Below are positions 40,400 to 51,600 of a stretch of DNA of 64,000 nucleotides, piece by piece. The position numbers and the translations under genes are program-made. Source of the stretch: Maylandia zebra (lineage: Eukaryota; Chordata; Actinopteri; Cichliformes; Cichlidae); contig NC_135170.1 in assembly GCF_041146795.1 (NCBI RefSeq), forward strand, positions 19,834,033-19,898,032, read 5' to 3'. Positions within the stretch are counted from its first letter, which is position 1; the number at the start of each line of letters is the position of its first letter. The notes beneath the pieces were generated by a model. It worked only from the letters and a program-made list of their open reading frames with translations. It made no database searches and was not told where the DNA came from.

Positions 40400-42096
40400 A
40401 GGTGAAATGTTGATAAGATCCTTTATTCTGGATTTATACGCACCAAATGTATGTTTTACAAATCATTCATTTAAAGAAAAAACAGACAAACATTACTCAG
40501 TCATAATTTGAAGACATGCTTGTAGTAGGTTTAATATTTTTGAAGTTGGTTAAATGTTTATTGTCACACGCAACAACAAAAATGATTTAAAAAGAATGTT
40601 TTGAACATCCTGACTGTCTTTGAAGTAACCGTGTCACGCTCACACTGTCAAACCTTTTTCAAAGGAACAGCAGATTATGTTCACTTTAATTCAGAAAATC
40701 GACAATGGCAAATTAATTATTTAAAAAGTGCTTTAAAGCCGACGTTTTTAACAAGCAACAAACAAGATCCTGCCGTTAAAATCCCCACAGGGGCCTCAGT
40801 GCAAACCACAACCACACTGGGAAAAAAATGGTTGTGCGTATGGGAGCTCGCCCATAGACCGTTAAATCACAGGGACCGGAGTATGAAGCAGCAAAAAGCG
40901 TTAAAAGAAAAAAATCTAACATAGATATTAAAACAGACATATCCAGCCACGTTTTTCAAGGACAGATGGAGAATCATCATTAAGTCCTGCTGCCAAGCCT
41001 GTCAGCCATCCCAGGGAGAGTGTAAGATATAAAAAGATGACCTCAAAAAGCACTGACCTGAGAGAACTGTAGGCTCAACCAGTCAATCAATAACTACAGA
41101 AAACAGTCCCTCCCCTTTTTGCTCTGTCTGTTTCTCCTCAGGGACGGGATAAAAAAAAAGGTCCCTGTCCACCCCATCACTCTTTTCTCCATCAGTTCCC
41201 TTCCTCCAGTCTCATCCAGTTAAGCAGGTTCAATCTGATTGGAAGCAGATGCTGCGAGCAGGGCTTTTATGTGGCCTTTGTGCCTGCGGAAACAGCCCTG
41301 CCCCATTTGCCTACCAGTGCTTCCTGTTTGTGCTCCTGGTGAGTGGGAGGTTTTTTGAATTTGCAAGATAATCAGGATGATTTATTTCTGTTCACAGCGA
41401 CTGCACAAAGGCAGCTCAGCACCTTTAATCGGCTCTTCCATGTATAGTTTTGTGATAATCGCACAATCTTCCTTTAAGCAGCCTAGAAAGGTTGCTGAGT
41501 CAGGCCAGTATGACTGCACGGAGGTATTGATTGCCTGATTGTCACTCAGAGATGACTCACCTCATTTTCCCAATCTGCTTCCGTGCTCACGCAGCCTTTC
41601 GGATCCTCCCGAGACACAGGAAGGCCTCATCTGGACTGCACATGCTTTAATGGTCCTGTCAATACACTTAAGTTGCAAATGAGCAAGGATGCTGAAACAT
41701 TCATCGCAGGCATCAGTTAAATAAGTTGGCATATGGCTGTGGGGGAGGAAAATGTAATCTCCCGTCTTTCTATAAAGATTAGTAGGATGATCGGGGGGGA
41801 TAGAAAGGGGAGTCTGTTTCCAAAGCAGTTTTACTGATTAGCCGCTGACCAGGAGAAAAAAAGGGTGAACCACAACGCTGCAGTTTTTCTTTGCTATGAC
41901 TCAAATAACGCAAACTCCAAATGAGTGTATTTCTAAAGGGTCTATGAAGTATGAGCACCTCTTGTTTGTAGAAGCAGGAATGTACAGGTAAGAAAATGCA
42001 GGAATCCTACATGAGAAAATCTGATAGAAGTATTAGTAAATATTATAATCTCAAAGCACCTGAAGAATTATTATTACATGTGTTGTTTTATCATTA
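40400..42096. other. Intergenic DNA with a weak plus-strand exon candidate
   Basis: No gene that I can name. At 41250-41339 the plus strand has ATG and 30 open codons (MLRAGLLCGLCACG...) leading to a good donor (CTG then gtgagt). A TATA-like 'gatataaaaag' lies about 220 bp upstream, near 41027. There is no second exon or homology to support it, so I treat it as unproven. Confidence 0.3.
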
Positions 42097-42104
42097 GTAT
42101 TTAT
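42097..42104 (+). repeat. 8-bp target-site duplication, left copy
   Basis: GTATTTAT directly before the hAT-type element; the identical copy is at 43473-43480. Confidence 0.9.
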
Positions 42105-43472
42105 TAGAGATGGCACGATACCACTTTTTTATGTCCGATACCGATACCGATATCATAAATTTGGATATCTGCCGATACCGATATGAATCCGATATAGTGT
42201 TTTTTAATCAACAAAACTGTTTTTTAAAATATCTTGCTGCATTTTGCAAGTCTGCAAGTTCATACTCAAGTTTAAAACAACAACTACACTAAAGCTATTC
42301 TGTTATACCTGTATACAAAAAAAATATTTCATAGTTCAGCAATACTGATCAATCTAATAAACTTAGACCTACACCATTCTCCCTATTCTGGTATTTTAAA
42401 GAGTACTTAGCGTAAATATTAAGCAACCTAACTAATAGGGTTCCAACTCCCAGCAACAACAAAAATAAATAAATAAAAAATAGGGAACCACCCCTCACGC
42501 GCCACCTCATGATGCTTAATCGACGTAATCAACCTTAATTTGATGCAGTGTGAAAAAAAATGCACAGAAATATTAAATAGATTCAACATCTTTCTTCAAC
42601 AAAATTGCAGACTGCACAGATGGTACCTTCCCAAAGGAAAAAGTACTATAGCTTACTAGGGTATATATATTAGACTTAATAGTCACTATATACAGTAATT
42701 GACTTCTATTCGTTTTACATCAAATTAAAACTTTGGGTGTCAGATAATTATTTATTAAAAGCTAGACATTTTAAATGAGAATAAGAAAGAAAAGTATGTC
42801 TTTGTGCCCCCTTTTCCCAGTTAATGCCCTATCGGCCCCCCTGGCTAAACTTTGCTAGATCCGCCCCTGCACAGTTACCAGCGTCAGCTACGTAGAAAAC
42901 GATCCTGGTGTAGAAAGTAATATTAAATAAATTCTAACAACAGCTTATCAAGCTTAAACGTGCTGCTGTTGTTCAGCCGCTGGTTTCCTCTTTCTGGTGC
43001 AAAGTGGGCCAAAAACAAACAAGAAAGACGGACTCGCTACAGAAAAGCCGATCAGCTGATCATTTAAGCAGTTTCACGATTGAAGTAGCAGCCGGAGAGC
43101 GAGAGGCAGTCGCTCGTTAAGCTTAACGTGGGAATGCTTTACAAACATTCAGAGATGAACTTACACACTTGCTTTACTTCTCTCGGGGATAACTTTGTCG
43201 GAGATGAAATGCCAGGTTGCTAGCGAAGCTCCAAATGCTATCCAGACCACCGACAGGTCCCGCATGCCACAGCCGCTCTATCACGTGATGCATACTGCTC
43301 CGACGTGCTAACGTTCTGAGGTGAGTTACGACGTGTTGCAAGTTTTGTGAGGTGCTTTCGTGATATTTAATGGATCGGATTACATTTTTTATTTTTCTCC
43401 GATATCCGATCCAGTAATTTAGGTCAGTATCGGACCGATACCGATACGTAATATCGGATCGGTCCATCTCTA
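42105..43472. mobile_element. hAT-type non-autonomous element, complete
   Basis: The element begins TAGAGATGGCACGATACC and ends with the inverted ...GGTCCATCTCTA, flanked by the perfect 8-bp duplication GTATTTAT. An 8-bp duplication with TAGAG-type ends is characteristic of hAT transposons. The 1,368-bp body has subterminal CCGATA repeats at both ends (for example 42136-42195 and 43380-43460), where a transposase would be expected to bind. It has no transposase-length open frame. The 97-codon minus-strand frame covering its right end translates terminal repeat and is not a gene. Confidence 0.85.
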
Positions 43473-43480
43473 GTATTTAT
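43473..43480 (+). repeat. 8-bp target-site duplication, right copy
   Basis: GTATTTAT immediately after the hAT-type element, identical to the left copy. Confidence 0.9.
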
Positions 43481-44353
43481 GCACTAACACACTGCATTGT
43501 CACAATCTAACCCTCTGCAGCATGACTCAGTTTTATAAACTGTTAAACGTCACTGTCTATGCTTCAAAAGTCATTAGAAATATGTGGTGGAAGAAATATC
43601 TAAATGAGTGCACAGCACATTGAAAGACAGTGCTTGAATTGTGTCTTGTTACTTCCCACCGGTGGTCATATGTGCATCAGAAGTAAACTGTGGAAAACAC
43701 CAAGGATCTGGGCTGATTCTGTGTGATAGGCTGTAACAAAAAGCACAGGACTTTCCCTGTGGATGTAGCACTTAGAGAAAACAAGCCTTCATTGAGTGCA
43801 CTCCGGCATCCTGGCATTTCTCCAGGGCAGGAAGTTCTTTTCCTGATCTTGAGTGACCCGTGCATGCCTTTCTTGGCAGATGAGGGCTGAAACATACCTC
43901 TGTGCCACAGAACTCTATGAACAGCTCACGGTTTGGCTCTGAAGGAGCCAGCGTTGTCAGAAATGCTCGAAATAATCTTGATAACTTGTATTCGGGTCGT
44001 AGACCTGCGTAGATACGAGCGATTCACTAAAATGTTGTAGTCTGGTTAATCAGGTGGGCCCAGCAAACACACTAGCCTCAAATACTCTGGTGTGGTCGCC
44101 ATAAACTTTAAAATGACCCATTTTTGTTGTCTGTTATGGCTGAAGCGTGCTCTGAAAGCCAGAAACTTCAAGTCAGTGAGTAAAGATCAGATTAATCATG
44201 TCTGATCTGTACAGAAGGATCTGCCTTCTAGACCCCCACGGATTCATAGTAAGAGGCTTAGAAAGAGTCATCGAGTCCACAACAGACCACCATTCAATCA
44301 AGGCGGGCTGCTGTAATGTATCCTCCCGTATGTTTAGAAGGGATCATTACAGG
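43481..44353. other. Intergenic DNA, nothing recognised
   Basis: Unique-looking sequence between two transposons. No frame with splice-site support. Confidence 0.5.
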
Positions 44354-44355
44354 TA

Positions 44356-45961
44356 CAGTGGGGCAAAAAAGTATTTAGTCAGCCACCGATTGTGCAAGTT
44401 CCCCCACCTAAAATGATGACAGAGGTCAGTAATTTGCACCAGAGGTACACTTCAACTGTGAGAGACAGAATGTGAAAAAAAAAAATCCATGAATCCACAT
44501 GGTAGGATTTGTAAAGAATTTATTCGTAAATCAGGGTGGAAAATAAGTATTTGGTCAATAACAAAAATACAACTCAATACTTTGTAACATAACCTTTGTT
44601 GGCAATAACAGAGGTCAAACGTTTACTATAGGTCTTTACCAGGTTTGCACACACAGTAGCTGGTATTTTGGCCCATTCCTCCATGCAGATCTTCTCGAGA
44701 GCAGTGATGTTTTGGGGCTGTCGCCGAGCAACACGGACTTTCAACTCCCGCCACAGATTTTCTATGGGGTTGAGGTCTGGAGACTGGCTAGGCCACTCCA
44801 GGACTTTCAAATGCTTCTTACGGAGCCACTCCTTTGTTGCCCGGGCGGTGTGTTTTGGATCATTGTCATGTTGGAAGACCCAGCCTCGTTTCATCTTCAC
44901 AGTTCTCACTGATGGAAGGAGGTTTTGGCTCAAAATCTCACGATACATGGCCCCATTCATTCTGTCCTTAACACGGATCAGTCGTCCTGTCCCCTTGGCA
45001 GAAAAACAGCCCCATAGCATGATGTTTCCACCCCCATGCTTCACAGTAGGTATGGTGTTCTTGGGATGCAACTCAGTATTCTTCTTCCTCCAAACACGAC
45101 GAGTTGAGTTTATACCAAAAAGTTCTACTTTGGTTTCATCTGACCACATGACATTCTCCCAATCCTCTGCTGTATCATCCATGTGCTCTCTGGCAAACTT
45201 CAGACGGGCCTGGACATGCACTGGCTTCAGCAGCGGAACACGTCTGGCACTGCGGGATTTGATTCCCTGCCGTTGTAGTGTGTTACTGATGGTGACCTTT
45301 GTTACTTTGGTCCCAGCTCTCTGCAGGTCATTCACCAGGTCCCCCCGTGTGGTTCTGGGATCTTTGCTCACCGTTCTCATGATCATTTTGACCCCACGGG
45401 ATGAGATCTTGCGTGGAGCCCCAGATCGAGGGAGATCATCAGTGGTCTTGTATGTCTTCCATTTTCTGATGATTGCTCCCACAGTTGATTTTTTCACACC
45501 AAGCTGCTTGCCTATTGTAGATTCACTCTTCCCAGTCTGGTGCAGGTCTACAATACTTTTCCTGGTGTCCTTCGAAAGCTCTTTGGTCTTGGCCATGGCG
45601 GAGTTTGGAGTCTGACTGTTTGAGGCTGTGGACAGGTGTCTTTTATACAGATGATGAGTTCAAACAGGTGCCATTCATACAGGTAACGAGTGGGGGACAG
45701 AAAAGCTTCTTACAGGAGACGTTACAGGTCTGTGAGAGCCAGAGATTTTCCTTGTTTGAGGTGACCAAATACTTATTTTCCACCCTGATTTACGAATAAA
45801 TTCTTTACAAATCCTACCATGTGGATTCATGGATTTTTTTTTCACATTCTGTCTCTCACAGTTGAAGTGTACCTCTGGTGCAAATTACTGACCTCTGTCA
45901 TCATTTTAAGTGGGGGAACTTGCACAATCGGTGGCTGACTAAATACTTTTTTGCCCCACTG
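44356..45961 (-). mobile_element. Full-length Tc1-like transposon with long terminal repeats
   Basis: The 1,606-bp element starts CAGTGGGGCAAAAAAGTA and ends with the exact inverted copy, flanked by TA on both sides (44354-44355, 45962-45963). The inverted repeats are about 200 bp long. Inner copies such as 'aatcctaccatgtggattca' at one end and its complement at the other are nearly identical, so the copy is young. It holds one uninterrupted transposase gene on the minus strand. Confidence 0.95.
44574..45596 (-). CDS. Tc1-like transposase, DD34E, intact
   Basis: 340 aa, uninterrupted, the usual length for the family. It catalyses cut-and-paste transposition into TA sites in the nucleus. The N-terminus has paired helix-turn-helix regions ([20 protein letters not shown] around 17-36) and an AT-hook/GRPR-like linker (PRSGAPRK around 55-62). 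The catalytic triad is visible: first D in [12 protein letters not shown], second D in [11 protein letters not shown], and E in [14 protein letters not shown], 34 residues after the second D. The start was chosen as the first ATG ([13 protein letters not shown]), typical of the family. The plus-strand frame of about 315 codons over the same DNA is an antisense shadow. Whether the protein is active cannot be judged by eye, but no lesion is visible. Confidence 0.93.
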   Translation of the reverse strand: MAKTKELSKDTRKSIVDLHQTGKSESTIGKQLGVKKSTVGAIIRKWKTYKTTDDLPRSGAPRKISSRGVKMIMRTVSKDPRTTRGDLVNDLQRAGTKVTKVTISNTLQRQGIKSRSARRVPLLKPVHVQARLKFAREHMDDTAEDWENVMWSDETKVELFGINSTRRVWRKKNTELHPKNTIPTVKHGGGNIMLWGCFSAKGTGRLIRVKDRMNGAMYREILSQNLLPSVRTVKMKRGWVFQHDNDPKHTARATKEWLRKKHLKVLEWPSQSPDLNPIENLWRELKVRVARRQPQNITALEKICMEEWAKIPATVCANLVKTYSKRLTSVIANKGYVTKY

Positions 45962-46021
45962 TAGTGATGTTTCTAGCACCTCATGGCTCAGAATCATGGG
46001 TTCTATGTATGTGTGATTATA

Positions 46022-46800
46022 AATTCCCCTCTTGCACTGAGTGCTCCGATTACCACTGGGCTCACTGTTGCCTTCACCATCCACATCTCCTTGAGCTCTT
46101 CTCTCAGCTCTTGGTACTTTTCGAGCTTCTAATCGTCCTTTTTCTCTGATGTTGCTATCACTTGGTATCACCACATATACCATGACAGCTGTCTTCCTCG
46201 GCTTGTCTTCCACTTCTATGTCCAGGTGGTTAGCCATCACCACTTTGTCCATCTGGCTCTGTCATTCTTAACCACCCTAGGGCGCGTCTCCCATTTTGAC
46301 CTCGGGACTTCCAGGCCATACGCAGTACAGATGTTTCTGTATACTATGCCGGCCTTTGCCTGCTAGCATCTTGCACCCTGCTGTGTTGTGCTGAATTGTC
46401 TCAGGGGCATCTTTACACAGCCTGCACCTGGGGTCTTGCTTGGTGTGATAGACCCCAGCCTCTATGGATCTTGTGCTCAGAGCTTGTTTCTGTGCTGCCG
46501 TGATTATTGCCTCTGTGCTGTCTTTCAGTCCAGCTTTGTCCAGCCATTGGAACGATTTCTGGATCTCAGTCACTGATGTATTTGACAGCACATACCGTGC
46601 ATGGACGTGTCCTTACATGATGGTCCTTCTCCTTGCTCCGCTTCGGTCTCAGGTTTCTGCTGCCTTATCTATTCACTGAAAAAGTGGTCATCTTCCTCAT
46701 GTCCTCATGGATGTTCGTTGTCTCGTCCTGGATGGTAGTTCTGACACTCACCAGTCCTCTGCCTCCTTTCCGCTTATCGTACAGTCACGGGCTGCTAGAC
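46022..46800 (-). mobile_element. Non-LTR retrotransposon (LINE) 3' fragment
   Basis: The minus strand encodes degraded C-terminal reverse-transcriptase polyprotein pieces. These include 'KGGRGLVSVRTTIQDETT' near 46780-46720 and 'QWLDKAGLKDSTEAIITAAQ' near 46545-46485. Further on are 'DPRCRLCKDAPETIQHNTAG' with a C-C-H-C knuckle near 46430-46375, and 'KTAVMVYVVIPSDSN' near 46195. Frameshifts separate them. This is the region after the polymerase domain. The fragment starts about 60 bp past the right end of the intact Tc1-like element. Confidence 0.78.
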
Positions 46801-46814
46801 TTTCATTAGTAGGC

Positions 46815-47120
46815 TGTGGTGTCTACAGCAGCCTGAACCGTTGATCAAAGGCAGGATGTATCCATGCATTCAACCTCTTAATGCCGATTTCTGCCCCTAC
46901 CATTCAAATGCAGCAGACTCATCAGACCAGGCAACATTTTTGTGATCTTGTCCAAATATTATTGATATCATGCGAATTGTATCCTCAGTGGCACATAGAG
47001 TGATCTTCTGCTGCTGTAGCCTGCCTGCTTCAAGGTTGAGCTGCGTACTTTGGTCGTAATGAGTTGGGACCTTTTTTGGAGTTATTTCTTCCTTCTGGTC
47101 ATCCTGAAACAGTCTGACAT
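46815..47120 (-). mobile_element. Tc1-like internal fragment (TTAGGTACACC-end family)
   Basis: The plus strand carries antisense transposase landmarks of the family at 14732: 'cagcctgaaccgttgatcaa', 'ggcaggatgtatccatgc', 'gactcatcagaccaggcaac' and 'tgctgctgtagcctgcctgc'. Neither terminus is present. Confidence 0.75.
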
Positions 47121-47129
47121 CTGGTACAA

Positions 47130-48108
47130 ACAGTATTTTCACCCAGTGAACGGCTTTTAGATATTTGCATTAAAGCGCAGCTAAACAGGTTTTCCTGTAT
47201 TCCAGGAGAGGACTTCTAATCACTGAAAAAGCAACTGTACTTGCATAGTTGCTGTTAATAACACTTTGAAGCCAGTTCTATTACATTGCATGTATATTTT
47301 TACTGTATACCACAAACATCTTCTCAAATACAACAGAACTGTAAATTTCAAACCACTTAATGCGTAAAGCTACCTCTAATTGAGTTGAAGGCAACTTTAT
47401 TTTCCAAAAAAAGCATTCCAGCAAATCTAAATCCCTGTGGGTGCAATTCACCAGAACACAATAGGCGAGGTATTTAATTCAGGAGTAAAAGAGCGGAGCT
47501 GATATTTTACAAGTCTGATGTGTTTAACAAAACCCCCAAGTGCTTTTTAAGAGAATTACTTCTGTGCTTTGTGTATTACTGATGATGCTTAAGTTAAAGT
47601 GCTCAGGTTAAGACCAAATAAAGCCATCTCTGAGCAGTGCTGGTAATGGCCGGGTTCTAAAAGTAACATTACGTCTTGTATGAATCACTTTTCACCTTTC
47701 GGGAAAAAAGACTTTTGCTTTAAAAAGTCGGAGTCAGAGCAAAAACACCTCTCCTAAATCAAGCACACTGTAACCACAGCCAAATATCCAGTGTATGATG
47801 TCATGAAGAGATAGTGCAGTTTCTCTTTTGACATAACTGGCAGCAGCCATAGTCATTTTTTTCCCTTTTTTCGGCTGGGCAGATTTCCAGACCCAGAGCC
47901 TTTCTTTGCTCTCTGTGGCTGCTGCCTTCAGGCTCCATTACAATGAGTATAAATAATACTCAGCGCCTTGCTTTCAGACATCTATGCACTGAAATGGAGA
48001 CTTAGCAGATCCTTTCATGTCTACATTTTCTATATCTTATCCTAGACTACTATTACAAGATAACAATAAAGAAAAAACAAAACAAGCCACAGCAAATTAA
48101 TATGAATC
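47130..48108. other. Intergenic DNA downstream of JPT1
   Basis: No gene seen between the Tc1 fragment and the JPT1 poly(A) signal. Confidence 0.55.
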
Positions 48109-48114
48109 TTTATT
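48109..48114 (-). terminator. Candidate poly(A) signal of JPT1
   Basis: AATAAA on the minus strand, about 410 bp past the JPT1 stop codon (48526-48528). Confidence 0.6.
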
Positions 48115-48525
48115 GTATTTAGAAATCCACGCATCAAATCTTTTTTTTTTTAATCTTTTTTTTACCATTTACACCAGGGGAGAGAATGAGGGACAAGCTA
48201 AACGTCATGCCTTTCCCAGCAGGCGAAATGCGCTACAGGATGGGCTGAAATGGAAAGGGGAGATACATAAAGTGCTTTTGTCAACAGTTTTCTTTTTTAA
48301 TAGAAAAAAGGATCAAAACAAAAGGTTTGCAGGTGGAGGGAGAGGACACGGGGGTCCATGGACGTGACGGCATGAGTGCATGTGAAGGAGGTGGAGAAGG
48401 TGGTGGTGTTGGAGGAGGGGGGGAGAAGCAGAGATGTTGATGAGGAGGAAGAGAATGGTGGTTGGGGGTATTTGTCATCAAAAAAACAAAACAAAAAAAC
48501 CCAAAGAAAAACAAACTGACTGGTC

Positions 48526-48677
48526 TCAACCCAGGATGAGGCTGGACTTGCCACCAGGGGGGTTTCTTCGGCCGCCTGAAGCAGCGCTGGCACCTCCCGA
48601 CGGGTCGGAGGGCTGTGGCACCTCCTTCTGCTGCTGATCTTGCTCCTCTTGCTGATCTTGCACATCTTCAGGATACT
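48526..48677 (-). CDS. jpt1: JPT1 exon 5 (terminal)
   Basis: 152 nt including TGA. It encodes [20 protein letters not shown], a linker, then the diagnostic [14 protein letters not shown] end. Acceptor ctgtag. Confidence 0.92.
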
Positions 48678-51600
48678 CTACAGCAAAAAAAAGAGGGGGG
48701 ATAATGTGTTATTGTGCAGACCACAACAATGGGTGATGTGGCTCTTATTTTGTTCTGCAGTTTTTCCAGATGTTGCAGTTTGGAGTGGACCTCAAGCTCA
48801 CAGCGGCTCTCCAGAGCAAAATATGGACTACTGTCAGCAATCTTAGACAGACTATGGAGCAATAACTGGCTCAAGGTGACCCCACTTTTAATATACGAGT
48901 GAGGGGACTCTCCAGTAGTAAATGATTATTTTGGATGACTGAAAAAAAAAAAACAACAACAACAAACAAACAAACAAAAAAAAAAACAAACCCAACAAAA
49001 GCAAACAAACAAAACCCATCCTTCTATCACTGGAAAAACTGGGCCCTATGACAGGAAATCGACATCTATCAAAATTTGACAAAGCAGGCAAAATGGTAAC
49101 AATAAAAATAATAAGGATAATAATGAATTCATACATCTGTGTTAAATCTACACTGCAGACATGAAATGTGCAAAGAAACATAACTACACACTGGTGATGA
49201 CACAGGCACAGGTATAACTGCTGCCAATGGCTTGAACTAGATTCACTGCAGAAACATAATTCTTCTGTCCTTTTACTTTTAATGTTGGCTAAGATTTCAA
49301 ACTGTGTCGCTTCTTTTAAGTATTGCACTTAAGCAATTATGCAAACACAAATATGATCCTCCTGGTTGGAGCCAGAGCAAACTTATCAGCTAGCTGGATC
49401 TATCAGCACTGAACACTGCTGAGATGGAAAGGGTTAAAGCTGGTTTTATGCAAATTCTGGCTAAAAACAGTCTCCACACTTCAGCTCTGTGGGCTCAGCG
49501 GAGTAGTTGAGGGCAGCCCTCTTTAAATGAGTAAAATCACAGCATTAAAGCATCGCCGTCTTTTTATCCATTACCGCCTGAATTGGTGCAAAAACATTAG
49601 CACATTGCATGGAGACCTTTCATTTAAATCTTAGAAATGAGGGCAACATGTTCCTTTTTGGAACATTTTGAAATCTTTTTTTTTTTTTAGAGGTATAATA
49701 CACACTCAACTGCTGAATGTGCTCTGTTTGAACCCTCAGTGTGGAGGGCCTGTAGCGTTAACTCGGGACAACATCAAAGACATTAGGTGTGCTGAATGTC
49801 GATCCAGAAGCTGATATATTTAATCTCTGTTCGCCCTTGTCTTATCAAAAGTGTGCACTACTGGCTCGTCTGCTGGGAGAAGAAACTAACTTAGAGGGCA
49901 GTAATGAACTGGCTTAAGTGCTTGAAAGGTTTTTGATGGCATGTAATTGCGAATATTTATACACAACAAACTTCAAAGTGCGCACACACAAACGCACGTG
50001 CATTCCAGTCATTCAAAGGCCGTGCAGAAAGTGAGCTTTGATTTAATTTTCATTATGGTATGCGGTCGAACCTTCCCATTAGCTGTGGAGCCAGGAATTC
50101 TGCTGCAAACATGCACCTGGAGGTTAATAAAAAGCTTTTCATACTCAGTGGAGCTTGCTATCAAACAACAGCTGCTCGACTACACACCGACATACCATCA
50201 TGACAAGGAAAAACCACATCAAAGAGCCCACGTTGTGTTGACTCAGAAAGGGAGAACATGTGTACTCCATGCTTAAAAAAAACAAAAGCAAAACAAAACT
50301 GTATGCCAGCAGCAGCATACCAGACCAGATCAGTCGCCATAATCTGATCTTTGCAGAGGGGAGAGTGAAATTAACGGATCTCTTCTAGAGCTATACCGAG
50401 GAGCTTCTCACGACCAAGTCATGCAGTTCTGTTTAGACATAGTCAGACTGTGACAGAAACCTGAAAGCCTTTTTATAAAAACACCCAAGTGCTCAAGACA
50501 CTTACCATCATTTCCTTGTTCTTGGCCGTTCTCAACCTGCAATGAAAACACAAGACAGGAATGTCACATCTCTCCCCGACCTGGCTCCTCTGCTAACGTT
50601 TCTTCGTTTGAGAAGAAGCGTTTTATATACAACCACAAACCCAAAAAAGAAAAGGAATGCTGCCAGGAAAATAATACTGAACATCCACAAGGCAGTTGCA
50701 TATACAGGAACTTTTGTGCAAGCACTTGTAATTGCGAATGATTAATGACAGCACTGCTGTGATTTTTGACCCTAGTGATATGTTTCTAGGTTGGCAGGTG
50801 GAGTCGGCCGTTGTGTTTTCTCTGCCTGTCTTTATTTGGATTCTACCCATGTCGACAAAACGAGGGCCGCCTCATTCACACATTAAAAGGGATTACAAAT
50901 GTCAGTGGAGGATATCTACCCAACAACATATCCTGGGTCTGTTTCAAACAGACGATAAACACCAGGGTTTCCACCAATGTATTAACAGCTCGGCAGCGCG
51001 CTGGGGACAAGCTGGCTCAATGCCAGTCCTAACCACTGGAAACTGGTTTTTTGGACCCAAGTTACACTGATCGAGTTAATGCAATCTTACCATTTCTGTT
51101 AATTACACATAAAAACAGCTTGAAAGAAATAAAGTTACAAAAATGAATAAAGAATGAGAGCAGATCTTGTGACTTTTTAGATAAAGTGAAGCGAATGATT
51201 CGCAGCTCTCATCTCTCGCTCTCTGGGATGCCGTGCTTCGTTGTTCTCTGTCACAGACTTAACAAAACTCTCTTGGCAGCAGTTGTGAACTCATCTTTCC
51301 CCCCAATGACTTTTTCCACTGAACTGTTTAGAATTAAAGTTAATCTATGACAGTGTTTTTTTTCAGCCTGGTACTTGGCTGCGGCTCTGTTTTGGAAACA
51401 AAGTCTTGAAAGGGTGAACGGCTGGTACCTCTCGTCTCTGATTCCAGACCAAGGCGGCCCCAGAGTTGTGGATGGTGGTCAGCTCCGGCTCAGGGTTCTT
51501 GGGGAAGAGGAGAGGCTGCTGTACTCGCCTCAGCGGGGCCGACGGCTCGCCGCACAGGGTTCCTGTAGGCGCCCCGCCTAGGCAGATAAGGGACAGACAA

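Noticed and set aside
43174-43467. A minus-strand 97-codon frame starting MDRSDITYRYRSD
   Set aside because: It begins inside the terminal and subterminal repeats of the hAT-type element and simply translates the CCGATA repeats.
44668-45615. A plus-strand open frame of about 315 codons
   Set aside because: It is the exact antisense of the intact Tc1 transposase; conservation of the transposase strand keeps it open. Its translation matches no domain.
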